Source: Paraburkholderia podalyriae (lineage in GTDB: Bacteria; Pseudomonadota; Gammaproteobacteria; Burkholderiales; Burkholderiaceae). Taken from it: a stretch of 64,000 bases of DNA. The notes under the pieces are model-generated. The model worked only from the letters and a program-made list of their open reading frames with translations, had not been told where the DNA came from and searched no databases. The first letter of the stretch is position 1, and the number at the start of each line of letters is the position of its first letter. The stretch spans positions 124,001-188,000 of the forward strand of contig NZ_VZQQ01000004.1 of the NCBI RefSeq assembly GCF_014397785.1, in the 5' to 3' direction. The translations under genes were made by a program, and so were the position numbers. Positions 53,787 to 62,484 of this stretch are shown here, piece by piece.

Positions 53787-55516
53787 GGCACCGCGAACAC
53801 GATGACGCTATTGCCGCGCTTGTAGTCGAGCTGCGTATTGCCGCCCGCCGCCACCGCGATGTACTGCTTGCCGTTGACCGTGTACGACACGGCTGGCGCG
53901 TTGACGCCCGCGCCGCACTGGAACTCCCACAGCTTCTTGCCGCTGGCGGCATCGAACGCGCGGAACAGGCCGTTGCCCTCGCCGTTGAACACGAGACCGC
54001 CCGCTGTCGCGAGCACGCCGCCGATCAGCGGCTGCTCGGTCTTGTAGTCCCATGCGATCTTGCCGGTGTCGACGTTGACGGCCGACAGCTTGCCCCATTG
54101 CTGCTCGCTCGGAATCACCTTGAATGCGCCGCCGAGCCACAGCTTGCTACCGCCGGGATAGGCGGCATCCTCGACCTGATACGTCATCGGCTGATGCAGG
54201 TTGGCCGCGTAGACGAGGCGCGTGTGCGGATCGAATGCGATCGGCGACCACTCGACGCCGCCGTTCGCGCCCGGCAGCATGCGCGCGCCGGCCGCGGTCG
54301 GCAAGGTCCACATGTTCTCCTGCGGAATCATCGCCTGCGAGAAGCGGATCAGACGGCCAGTCGCGCGATCATGCACGTACACGTGACCGGTCTTGCCCGC
54401 ATGCACGATGCCGGGAATCATCTTGCCGTCGTTGTCGCGCACGTCGATCAGGATCGGCGGGCTCGCCGCGTCGAGGTCCCACACGTCGTGCGGCACGTAC
54501 TGGTAGTGCCATTTGTACTTGCCGGTGTCGAGATCGATCGCGATGAGCGAATCCGTATAGAGGTTGTCTCCCGGCCGGATCGCACCATACAGGTCCGGCG
54601 ACGGATTGCCGGCCACGAAGTACACCGTATGCGTCTGCCGGTCGATCGCCGGCGTCATCCAGACGCCGCCGCCGAGCGTCTTGTAGAAGTCGCCGCCCTT
54701 GTCGGCCAGCTGCTTCTTCTCCGCGTCGATATCGCGCTTCTCATCGCGGCCGGTCGCGTCTTTGGTGGCCCACACGCCTTCCTGGCCGGTTTCCGGAATC
54801 GTGTAGAAGGTCCACAGCAACTGGCCGGAATTCGCGTCGTAAGCCTTCACGAAGCCGCGAATGCCGTACTCGCCGCCGTTCGTGCCGATCAGCACCTTGC
54901 CGTCGACGACCGTCGGCGCCATCGTTTCCGAGTAGCCCTCGTCGGGATTGGCGATCTGGCTTTGCCACAGCACGTTGCCGGTTTTGGCGTCGAGCGCGAC
55001 GAGCTTGGAGTCGAGCGTGCCCATATAGAGCCGGTCACCCGAAATCGCGACGCCACGATTGTTCGGCCCGCAACAGAACGTCGTGACCGGACCCATCTTG
55101 TGCTTGTAATGCCAGAACTCTTTGCCCGTCGTCGCATCGATCGCGTATACGTGATTGAACGACGTGGTCAGGAACATCACGCCGTCCTTCACGATCGGCG
55201 CCGTTTCCATCGACTCGCTGACGGCCGTCTGGAAGATGAACGCCGGCCTGAGCTTCGCGACGTTCGTCCGGTTGATCTGCGAGCCGGGGTAATAGCGCGT
55301 CTGCGCGTACGAGCCGTTCGAATGCAGCCAGACCGCCGTCATGCTGCCGGCGCGATCGAGCTGATCCTGGGTCACGGGCTGAAGCGTCGATGGCACCGGC
55401 GCGGCGGTGGTGGTCGAGCTGTTCTGTACTTCGTCCGCGGCATGGGCCGCAGGCAAGCCGAACGCGATGGCGAGCAGTGGCAGGCCGACAATTCCTTGAA
55501 TGCGGTTGAATGACAT
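53783..55516 (-). CDS. PQQ-dependent alcohol dehydrogenase (quinoprotein)
   Basis: A 577-residue periplasmic quinoprotein with a signal peptide (ending PAAHA). It is an eight-bladed propeller with tryptophan-docking repeats ([40 protein letters not shown]), the vicinal disulphide Cys148-Cys149 ([11 protein letters not shown]), metal ligands Glu197 (YSETMAP) and Asn304 (VAGNPSPD), and catalytic Asp347 in [13 protein letters not shown] second Asp two positions on (Asp349) is the residue that marks lanthanide-using enzymes, though it also occurs in membrane glucose/quinate dehydrogenases. AGGAG precedes the ATG. The end [20 protein letters not shown] is typical. It oxidises an alcohol or aldehyde and delivers electrons to the coupled cytochrome. 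Confidence 0.92.
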   Translation of the reverse strand: MSFNRIQGIVGLPLLAIAFGLPAAHAADEVQNSSTTTAAPVPSTLQPVTQDQLDRAGSMTAVWLHSNGSYAQTRYYPGSQINRTNVAKLRPAFIFQTAVSESMETAPIVKDGVMFLTTSFNHVYAIDATTGKEFWHYKHKMGPVTTFCCGPNNRGVAISGDRLYMGTLDSKLVALDAKTGNVLWQSQIANPDEGYSETMAPTVVDGKVLIGTNGGEYGIRGFVKAYDANSGQLLWTFYTIPETGQEGVWATKDATGRDEKRDIDAEKKQLADKGGDFYKTLGGGVWMTPAIDRQTHTVYFVAGNPSPDLYGAIRPGDNLYTDSLIAIDLDTGKYKWHYQYVPHDVWDLDAASPPILIDVRDNDGKMIPGIVHAGKTGHVYVHDRATGRLIRFSQAMIPQENMWTLPTAAGARMLPGANGGVEWSPIAFDPHTRLVYAANLHQPMTYQVEDAAYPGGSKLWLGGAFKVIPSEQQWGKLSAVNVDTGKIAWDYKTEQPLIGGVLATAGGLVFNGEGNGLFRAFDAASGKKLWEFQCGAGVNAPAVSYTVNGKQYIAVAAGGNTQLDYKRGNSVIVFAVP

Positions 55517-55818
55517 GAGCGTCTCCTAGCTTTTTATTGTTCCTATTAATTGCAGCGCAGGAGTGCGACATGGAACCACGCGGACGACAGCGTGAAAGAG
55601 CACGATGGCGCAACCCCCCGCAGACAACAAATGCGTACGACGTCGAATCGTTGTTAGCTTTGTCAGGATGGGTCGGCTTCGCAGAGTGGGGAGAAGTGAT
55701 GCACGGGTCCGCGGAAAACCGGCTCGATTAAGGGTAGGCCATGTGGTGTGGATTTTCTAGATTAAATCGTTAAGGAATGGGAATCGATCAGCGTGCACCA
55801 GCAGTGCGCCGGGCGACA
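55517..55818. other. 302-base intergenic region
   Basis: It lies upstream of the PQQ dehydrogenase and holds its leader (AGGAG near 55522-55527) and presumably its promoter. No gene was seen. Confidence 0.5.
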
Positions 55819-56691
55819 TCAGAAACGGCCGCCGCGCGAATCGGCACCCTTCAGATAGTTCTGGTTGGTCTGTTCCGGATTCCGGTTCACCAGCGCTCGC
55901 GCGTAGAGCGGATGATGCAGGCTCCGCACTTCGTGCTCGAGCCTGAAGCAACGCTCTCCGGACGACAGATCGACGAGGTCGGCAAATCGGTATTGGTGTG
56001 GCACTTCTCCATATACGAGGCCTTTTGCGTTGAGGCGCTTGAACGGCTCCGAAAAAGCAGCGGTGTAAATGGCGATGTGGTGTCCGTCGTATTCAGGAAT
56101 GGGCTCGGTCGTTTCCGCATACAGCAGCAGCTGATGCGTGCCGATGTCGATCACCGCGCGGTGCAATCGATGCTTCTCTTCGATGTCGACGGTCGCATCG
56201 AACATATCGCGGTAGAAGCGCGCGATCGGCAACGCGCTGCCGACCGGTACATCGATCTTCACGAACGCGATGCCAAGATCGATTTCCGACCAGCGGTCCG
56301 ACGCGGATCGGCTGGAGGGATTGAGACACTCGTAACGGTTGCCCCACGGACAGGTCACTTCGATGCTGCCGGCGCGCTCCGTCCATCCGAACGCAGTGCC
56401 GGCGAGCAGTGGCTCGACCGAGCGCAGACGCATCGCGAGCGCTTCGAGTTCGCCCACCACAAGACCGACACTGCCGCGCAGACGTTGCGCCGCCCCGTGC
56501 GGCAGGTGAATCTGCGACCGGCCGATGTTGATCCACATATTGTCGATACCGGTCATCACGAACGGATCGCGCGTGAGCCCGAGTCCGGTGACGTAGAAGG
56601 CGGTCGCAAGCACCTGGTTGGGAATCTTCAGGTTCACGTGCTCGAGCAGGATCAGATTGCCGGTATCGTCGTTAGCGTAAGAGTGTTCCAT
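55819..56691 (-). CDS. VOC-family (glyoxalase-like) two-domain protein
   Basis: A 290-residue protein with two vicinal-oxygen-chelate modules: the first begins LLEHVNLKIPNQVLATAFYV and continues NMWINIGRSQIHLPHG, the second begins IAFVKIDVPVGSALPIARFY with HHIAIYTAAFSEPF. Metal-ligand His residues are present at the strand starts. Such proteins can be dioxygenases, isomerases or resistance proteins; no specific reaction can be assigned. It stands apart from the PQQ genes by 300 bases. Confidence 0.82.
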   Translation of the reverse strand: MEHSYANDDTGNLILLEHVNLKIPNQVLATAFYVTGLGLTRDPFVMTGIDNMWINIGRSQIHLPHGAAQRLRGSVGLVVGELEALAMRLRSVEPLLAGTAFGWTERAGSIEVTCPWGNRYECLNPSSRSASDRWSEIDLGIAFVKIDVPVGSALPIARFYRDMFDATVDIEEKHRLHRAVIDIGTHQLLLYAETTEPIPEYDGHHIAIYTAAFSEPFKRLNAKGLVYGEVPHQYRFADLVDLSSGERCFRLEHEVRSLHHPLYARALVNRNPEQTNQNYLKGADSRGGRF

Positions 56692-57086
56692 GTGTTTGCC
56701 TTGTGCATGAGCCGCGAAGCGCTGGACAAATTATGCATCAACATGGCAGGCATTTCGCGGACGGCGCGCAGTGCGCGCACTACAAGGCTTGACCATTCCA
56801 TGTGCTCATCTCGCCTTCGATAGTATCGCCACAGCCTCATGATCGCCACATATGCCAAAGCAGCAACGATCAGATTCATAGTTACCGTCGCCACGAAAAA
56901 TAAATCATCGGCATCGCGGATACGAAGCCGGTTGGCGACGTGTAGCCAGACAAGTTCCCGGGTTTCCGGCATCGGTATGGGATACGTGTGAACGTAGGGC
57001 AGGAAAAGACGGAACAGGCGCTTATCGCGCCGTCGCTCACGACTCACTAATGCGCCGGCCCGCGTTGGCCGATAGCAGCTGTGCAT
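56652..57086 (-). CDS. Hypothetical single-helix membrane protein (uncertain)
   Basis: A frame of up to 145 residues whose last 40 bases overlap the start of the VOC gene in another frame. The central part has one clear membrane helix (DLFFVATVTMNLIVAALAYV) followed by a basic stretch (RLWRYYRRRDEH), which is protein-like, but the N-terminal part is Arg-rich and resembles non-coding high-GC sequence. The start could be ATG 57086 or ATG 56972. I recognise no family. Confidence 0.35.
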   Translation of the reverse strand: MHSCYRPTRAGALVSRERRRDKRLFRLFLPYVHTYPIPMPETRELVWLHVANRLRIRDADDLFFVATVTMNLIVAALAYVAIMRLWRYYRRRDEHMEWSSLVVRALRAVREMPAMLMHNLSSASRLMHKANTWNTLTLTTIPAI

Positions 57087-57245
57087 TTCCTTGCCCTGCT
57101 GCGCCAGCTCGAATACGAGCAACGCTCGGACAAGCTAATTGAGCTTGCTCTTGCATCGCACGTTGTGTTCCAGCTTTTCCGCGAACATCGCCGCGCGTGC
57201 ATGCGCCGGGTGGCATCGAACCACCCTCGCGCGGCGACCAGTGGA

Positions 57246-57536
57246 TTACTCGCTCAGAAGGCGCTTCAGCTCGTCAAGGAATGAGGCTGTAGTGTGGCCC
57301 CACAGATTAGGATCAAACCCTGAACCGTAATCTCTTTCGAACGCAGAATCCAGGTCGGACGGATGTTCATTTATGAACGAATTTATTTCATCAATTATTT
57401 CTTTTCGATATTCCAGTGGGATATCATTTTTATAGCATGAGACAATTTCAGGGATTGTGTTTCCCCACAAATCAAAATCCTCATTGAAATACGCGCCGAA
57501 AAGCTCGTACATTCTAGGGTAGCGCTCTGATAACAT
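57246..57536 (-). CDS. CdiI_2-like contact-dependent inhibition immunity protein
   Basis: A 96-residue acidic soluble protein, YPRMYELFGAYFNEDFDLWG then EIVSCYKNDIPLEYRKEIID and ending FLDELKRLL. The opening pattern (L-FGAYF-DFDLWG-T--E) is that of the CdiI_2 immunity family that neutralises CDI nuclease tips. Base composition is strikingly AT-rich compared with every neighbouring gene, a sign of horizontal origin. It follows the deleted toxin gene by 9 bases in the same direction, as an immunity gene should. Family assignment is from memory of the pattern. Confidence 0.72.
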   Translation of the reverse strand: MLSERYPRMYELFGAYFNEDFDLWGNTIPEIVSCYKNDIPLEYRKEIIDEINSFINEHPSDLDSAFERDYGSGFDPNLWGHTTASFLDELKRLLSE

Positions 57537-57545
57537 TGGTTATCC

Positions 57546-57767
57546 TTAGCCGACGTGGGCGGTTAATATGTAGTACGGCATATTGTTATATTCCTGAAAC
57601 TTCAGAATTACGGTTACTTCCAGCACCCCGCCGACAACCTGCAGACCGCCCCATAGCCGGTTGGAAAGCATCTCGGTGGGGCTGATCGACTGGCGGGAGA
57701 GTACCGCGGCCAGTTGCGGCGCACTGAGCACGACGCGCACGCCGTCCGAATTCTGTTGATACGACAT
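57546..57767 (-). pseudogene. Internally deleted RNase-A-like polymorphic toxin
   Basis: A 73-residue frame from ATG 57767 with GAGGAG upstream. Residues 1-50 (DGVRVVLSAPQLAAVLSRQS, then NRLWGGLQVVGGVLEV) match, as I recall, the N-terminus of several-hundred-residue Burkholderia proteins ending in a bacterial RNase-A-like CdiA-type domain. Residues 51-73 (TVILKFQEYNNMPYYILTAH) resemble the extreme C-terminus of that same domain. The whole hydrophobic middle and catalytic core between them is absent, with the frame preserved across the joint. The remnant keeps its presumed immunity gene directly downstream. It could also be a natural small protein, but the two-ended similarity argues for deletion. 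Confidence 0.6.
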
Positions 57768-57872
57768 TCCGAACTCCTCTGTAGCTGTTGGGGCTGCCAA
57801 GCTAGCAGGCGACCACAGGGGTATGGAATGGGCGATGGATGATTTTAGGGTTTCGCTACGATCAGCGAAATG

Positions 57873-59187
57873 TCAACATTTGTCCGCGTGGGAATGCACA
57901 TCGTGACGCGTGTGGAGCTTCGAGAGCACCCAGCCTTCTTCGCGCACCTTGTTCGAAACGTCGAACTCGTTGAAATTTTTGATCTTGCTGTCGAGCGTCA
58001 CGGCCACGACCGGAATCCGGCTGCGTTCCGTTCATCATCGTGAAGTATCCGCTTTCGACGAGAACGCCCCGCAACGCGATCGCGTTATCGAGCGTGTGCT
58101 GCATGATCCTTCGATAGCCTTCGAACCCGTGCCTGAGGAACATGTAGTACTGCACGGCCACCTGCAACGCGTTACGGCTGAAGTTCAACGTCGCAGTCGG
58201 CATTTCGCCGCCCAGATAGTTCACGTAGAAAACCAACTCTTCACTGAACACTTTGCGTTCGCGAAACACGACCCAGCCGAGGCCCGGCGGCACGAGCCCG
58301 TATTTATGCCCCGATGCGTTGATGGACTGCACGCGCGGCAGCCGGAAATCCCATTTGTAGTCGGGATAAAGGAACGGATTGACGAATCATTCCGATGCGC
58401 CGTCGATATGCATCGGAGTCGAAATCCCGGTGCGTTTCTCGTAGTCGTCGAGCCAGTCGTGAATGCCCTGGATATCGTCGTCCTCGCCGGTGAAGGTTTG
58501 CCCCGCGATGGCCACGACGGCAATCGTGTTTTCATCCACGTACTTGTCCAGATGTTCGGCCGTCAACCGGTAGTTGCCTGGCGTCAACGGCACGATGCGC
58601 GGCTCGACGTCGAAATCGCGAAGGAATTTCTTCCATACGATCTGCACGTTGCCGTCCGTCACCATGTTCGGTTTGCTGCCGTCCTTGCCTTGCGCTTCCC
58701 GGTTCTTGCGCCAGTTCCATTTGTGCGCGAGACCGGCCAGCATGCAGGCCTCCGACGAACCCACCGTCGCGGTGCCATACGGCTCGACGCCTTTCGGTCC
58801 TTTCCATAAGTGATGCAGCCATTGGACCATCAGCGATTCCATCGCGAACGCCTGCGGGTACATGTCATGGTCGATATAGTTCTTGAAGATGTTGCGCTTC
58901 GCGGTCTCCGCCGCTTCGGGTTCGGCCCACGTCGTGACGAACGACGACATGTTCAGCATCGGATTGGCGTCGGTCCATTCCGAGCTGATCGATTTGACGT
59001 TCGGCGACACCGTGATGCGCATCTGTCCGATTGCAATGGCCACTAGCAGCGTCGCCGTGACTGCGGCGAGAGCGGTTCGCCCGTTGACACCGACGTGAGA
59101 GCGGGTGTGTCGTAAATGGATAGCGGCCGCCCGGTTTTCTCCAGAGGTCAGCCGAGCTCCGGAATCGGTCTTTTCCGGTGAATACAA
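57873..59187 (-). pseudogene. gadB: Glutamate decarboxylase pseudogene
   Basis: It reads as a GadA/GadB-type PLP enzyme from LNMSSFVTTWAEPEAAETAK through GSSEACMLAGLAHKWNWRKN and PMHIDGAS to the PLP-Lys motif SINASGHKYGLVPPGLGW and the C-terminus KLHTRHDVHSHADKC. Two lesions break it: an in-frame TGA at 58387-58389, where functional enzymes read GASGGF (here GASE-stop-F), and a one-base frameshift at about 58020 after MMNGTQ. The N-terminal 65 residues also lack the usual PVYGTR start and instead contain a hydrophobic stretch, so the 5' end may be replaced as well. Loss would remove one glutamate-dependent acid-resistance route. Confidence 0.88.
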
Positions 59188-59259
59188 TGGTTCTTCCGGC
59201 GAGGCAAAACAATACGACCTTGGTCTGACGAAATTGATGCACTGCTTACGCGCGCGTCC

Positions 59260-59655
59260 TTATTTCCTGAGAACTTTCCACAGCCCATTGCCGGTTTTGC
59301 AGGCGACCGGCGTCCAGCTCTGGGTCTGCCCTTTCGCGACCGCGACGAGCGTCACGGTCCGGCAGGTTCGGTCGCCGTCCTGCGTCGTATCCCGCGGCGT
59401 CACCGTGCCCGTGATCGAAACGGGATTGCCGGTCCCCGCATTGCTCCACTCGATCGATTCGCCATCCTTTTTTGTGTCGAGTGCCTTTTGCGCCACATTG
59501 TTGAGCGCTTTACGGTCAGCGTCGCGCATGTACGTAATGGGCGTGTCCTTCAGAAAGTTCAGGTTCGATGCATGACACAAAACGGGGCCGGCCAGCAGCG
59601 CCGCCGCGAGCCACCGCGTGAGCGCGCGGGAGCCGGAACGAAATTGGCATGACAT
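59260..59655 (-). CDS. Small exported surface-antigen-like protein (17 kDa antigen/RT0821 type)
   Basis: About 131 residues from ATG 59655, chosen because GAGGAG precedes it. The signal peptide (LTRWLAAALLAGPVLCHAS) is followed by a helix LKDTPITYMRDADRKALNNV and a beta domain (SIEWSNAGTGNPVSITGTVT, then DRTCRTVTLVAVAKG and a final GLWKVLR) with two cysteines, matching the RT0821/Lpp0805 surface protein family. The role is unknown; these proteins sit in the periplasm or on the outer membrane. It is 26 bases past the SulP gene stop in the same direction, so it is probably co-transcribed with it. Confidence 0.8.
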   Translation of the reverse strand: MSCQFRSGSRALTRWLAAALLAGPVLCHASNLNFLKDTPITYMRDADRKALNNVAQKALDTKKDGESIEWSNAGTGNPVSITGTVTPRDTTQDGDRTCRTVTLVAVAKGQTQSWTPVACKTGNGLWKVLRK

Positions 59656-59680
59656 GGGTATCTCCTCGATTTCATCTGCG

Positions 59681-61432
59681 TCATCTGCGCTTCGCGTCGT
59701 CCGCGAGATCGCCGTTTTGCTGGAACGCGTCGACGGCGTCCGCCACCGAAGCGCGCCGGCCGATGTGGCCGACACGAACTTCGAGTCCCTCGGCGCGCAG
59801 CATGTCGCGCACCTCCGCGTGGGCGCCGACGACCTTCATCGCGGTGCCCGCGGCCTGAAGCGCGACGTGCAACGCTTCGAGCATGCGCGCGCCCGCCAGA
59901 TCGACGACCGGCGACGCGGACAGATCGCAGATCACGAGCCGGACAGGCTCGGGCGCGGCGTGGATCAATCGCCAGATCGTCTCGCGCACGTGCTCGACGT
60001 TGAAGTACAGCAACGACGCTTCGACGCGCACCGCCAGCACATGTGCAATCGTTTCGTTTTCGGTATGACGTTCGAGATCCGAGAAATAGCGCGTGCCGGG
60101 AATACGCCCCAGCATCGCGACATGCGGATGCGCGGCGCGGCGGATGATCAGCAGCATCGACACGAGCACCGCGACGATCACGCCCTTCAGGATGCCCAAC
60201 AACAACACCGCCGCGAACGCCACCATCGAAATCGCGAATTCGAAGCGGCTCACACGCCACATATGACGCAATTCACCGACATCGACGAGGCCCTTCACGG
60301 CCACGAGCACGATCGCCGCCAACACGACGTTGGGCAGATTCGCGAGCAGCCCGGTGAGGAACATCAGGCAGAATCCGATCGCGAGCGACGCGAATACCAG
60401 CGCAAGCGCACTTTTCGCGCCGGCCTTGTCATTCACTGACGATTGCGAAAGGCCGCCCGCGACCGGATAGGCCTGGAACAATCCCGCGGCCAGATTGGCC
60501 GCTCCGAGACCCAGCAATTCCTGGCGGGCGTCGATCTCGTCACCATGCGCCTGCGCAAGCGCGCGCGCGGCCGAAACGCTCTCGACATAGGCCAGCAGCA
60601 GACACGCGAACGCGAGCGGGACGATGCCGTCGACATCGCGCAACCGCAGCCCTGGCAGACGGAATTCAGGCAAGCCCCGCGGCAGCGCGCCCACCAGCGT
60701 GAATCCGCGGTCGGCCAGCGGCGTGACCGACAACACGACGATCGAGGCAGCGACGACGACGAGCGCCACCGGACGCCCCGGCAAAAATTTTTCGCCGAGC
60801 AGCAGCAACGCGATGCAAACGAGGCCGAACCCGAGCACGCTGACGTTGGTGAGCGGAAGCTGCCCCCACAGCACGGCGATCCGTTCGAAGAAAAACTCGC
60901 CGCCGCCTTTTACGCCGAACAGTTTCGGCAGTTGGGTCATCGCGATCGTCAGCGCGGCGCCCGCCTTGAAGCCGAGCAGGATTGTCTCGCTGATGAAGCT
61001 GACGAGCGAGCTCAACCGCAGCAGCCAGCCGATCACACACATGCAGGCGATCAACACGGCCGTGAGCGCCGAAATCGAAGCCCAGCGCGCCGGGTCGCCG
61101 CCGGCCATCGTCGCGACCGTCACGCCGACCAGCATCGAAATCGCCGAGGTCGGGCCGATCGCGAGCTGGCGCGACGAGCCGAACAGCGCGTAACAGACGC
61201 CGCCGGCCAGATAGCCGTAGATGCCGTATTGAGCCGGCAAGCCCGCGAGCGACGCATACGCGAGCGATACCGGAATGCCATAGGCCGCGAGCGTCACGCC
61301 GGCGACCGCGTCCTTCACGAGCCATCGAGGCCGATAGCTTCGCAGCCACTGCGCGGGAGGAAACGCGGCACGCCACCCACGCACGGGCGGCGCGGCCGTC
61401 GAGCGGCCGGTGACGCTGGAAGGGTTGTTCAA
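59681..61432 (-). CDS. SulP-family inorganic anion transporter with STAS domain
   Basis: A 583-residue transporter. The membrane part, about 12-14 helices, opens with the SulP signature ending VAGVTLAAYGIPVSLAYASL and contains AQYGIYGYLAGGVCYALFGS and GLFQAYPVAGGLSQSSVNDK. The C-terminal STAS domain (about 450-560) includes VRVEASLLYFNVEHVRETIW and VICDLSASPVVDLAGARMLE. SulP proteins import sulphate, bicarbonate or dicarboxylates; the ion cannot be assigned here. Confidence 0.95.
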   Translation of the reverse strand: MNNPSSVTGRSTAAPPVRGWRAAFPPAQWLRSYRPRWLVKDAVAGVTLAAYGIPVSLAYASLAGLPAQYGIYGYLAGGVCYALFGSSRQLAIGPTSAISMLVGVTVATMAGGDPARWASISALTAVLIACMCVIGWLLRLSSLVSFISETILLGFKAGAALTIAMTQLPKLFGVKGGGEFFFERIAVLWGQLPLTNVSVLGFGLVCIALLLLGEKFLPGRPVALVVVAASIVVLSVTPLADRGFTLVGALPRGLPEFRLPGLRLRDVDGIVPLAFACLLLAYVESVSAARALAQAHGDEIDARQELLGLGAANLAAGLFQAYPVAGGLSQSSVNDKAGAKSALALVFASLAIGFCLMFLTGLLANLPNVVLAAIVLVAVKGLVDVGELRHMWRVSRFEFAISMVAFAAVLLLGILKGVIVAVLVSMLLIIRRAAHPHVAMLGRIPGTRYFSDLERHTENETIAHVLAVRVEASLLYFNVEHVRETIWRLIHAAPEPVRLVICDLSASPVVDLAGARMLEALHVALQAAGTAMKVVGAHAEVRDMLRAEGLEVRVGHIGRRASVADAVDAFQQNGDLADDAKRR

Positions 61433-61515
61433 CGTAGCGCCTCGAGTATGGAAGCTGACTTGACGGAAGCACCGGCGCGTTCTGCGGCCATGGCTTCAGC
61501 GCACCCCGAAGCCGC

Positions 61516-62475
61516 TCAGAGCGGTTCCTTGACACGCTGCCACGTGCGATCCGGATTGAACTCGGTCACGGGCGGCGCATGCGCGCCACGGTCCTTCTGA
61601 TAGATCACGCCGTTGTTGTTGACCACGAAGGTCATCACACCGCTCGTGCCGTAGTGCGCCGGATAAGCGACCATCGCGAAGCCCGCGATCATGTGCCCGT
61701 TGATCACATAGCTGAACGCCCCGCCCGGCGCGCTCTTGCCCTGGCGCGTCAGAATGCGGAACTGGTAGCCTCGGTAGGGATCTCCCGCCGCGTGGCCTTT
61801 CAGATATTCGGAGCTGGCGGCCACGAGCGGGCCGAATGGACTCTCCTCCTCGTCGCTGTTTTGGTCGGTGTGCCAATAGAGGCCGTCGTGCCGGCCCGGC
61901 GTGCTGGCCAGTTTTTGCGCGTATTCGAGCAGGCCGTCGTGGTTTCGGTCTTGCGACGCGTATTGGCGCTGCGCGTCGATATAGGCCTGCAGCACCTTGA
62001 TCGCTTCGCGCTCGTTGGAGCCGATCCGTCGATTGATCAGTTCTTCTTCGCCCTGCTCCGTGGCGAAGTGCCACGTGCTCCCCTCTTTCACGATCGGCAC
62101 CGGCATGGGCCACGCCTCGTCGCCGACCAGCAGAATCCGCCGGTTCGGTCCCCTGTCGTCGAGCACATGATAGGCGTCGAGCTCCTTGCTCGCCTTGGCC
62201 CAGTTCGCCTCGTTCTCCGCCTGATCGGGCGAAACCACGAGGCTTTTGTGCGCTTCGCCGAAGATCGCGACGAGCGCCGCTTCGTCGTCGGTCTTCAGTG
62301 CGCTGGACAGCGCGGCGACCGCGTCTTCCGGTGTGGCGAACGTTCGCTGCCCTTCGGCGAACGCGGCCAACGGAACCGACAGCGCGAGCACCATCGCGCA
62401 CAGTCGGCGCGATGACGCGACACGCCGCCGCAAATCGTCGCGTGCGCGCTTTCCGGGGATGCTCTGCCCGCTCAT
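61516..62475 (-). CDS. DUF2950-family exported protein
   Basis: A 319-residue protein with a signal peptide (VLALSVPLAAFAEG) and the DUF2950 pattern: FATPEDAVAALSSALKTDDE, LVGDEAWPMPVPIVKEGSTW, YASQDRNHDGLLEYAQKLAS, PYRGYQFRILTRQGKSAPGG and a closing NPDRTWQRV. It is periplasmic and of unknown function. It is almost always found beside a DUF3300 gene, which here lies 9 bases upstream. Confidence 0.93.
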   Translation of the reverse strand: MSGQSIPGKRARDDLRRRVASSRRLCAMVLALSVPLAAFAEGQRTFATPEDAVAALSSALKTDDEAALVAIFGEAHKSLVVSPDQAENEANWAKASKELDAYHVLDDRGPNRRILLVGDEAWPMPVPIVKEGSTWHFATEQGEEELINRRIGSNEREAIKVLQAYIDAQRQYASQDRNHDGLLEYAQKLASTPGRHDGLYWHTDQNSDEEESPFGPLVAASSEYLKGHAAGDPYRGYQFRILTRQGKSAPGGAFSYVINGHMIAGFAMVAYPAHYGTSGVMTFVVNNNGVIYQKDRGAHAPPVTEFNPDRTWQRVKEPL

Positions 62476-62484
62476 GGCTGCTCC

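Noticed and set aside
54098..55513. A 471-codon open frame on the plus strand
   Set aside because: It is antisense to the PQQ dehydrogenase. It is rich in Arg, His and Val from the codon bias of the real gene.
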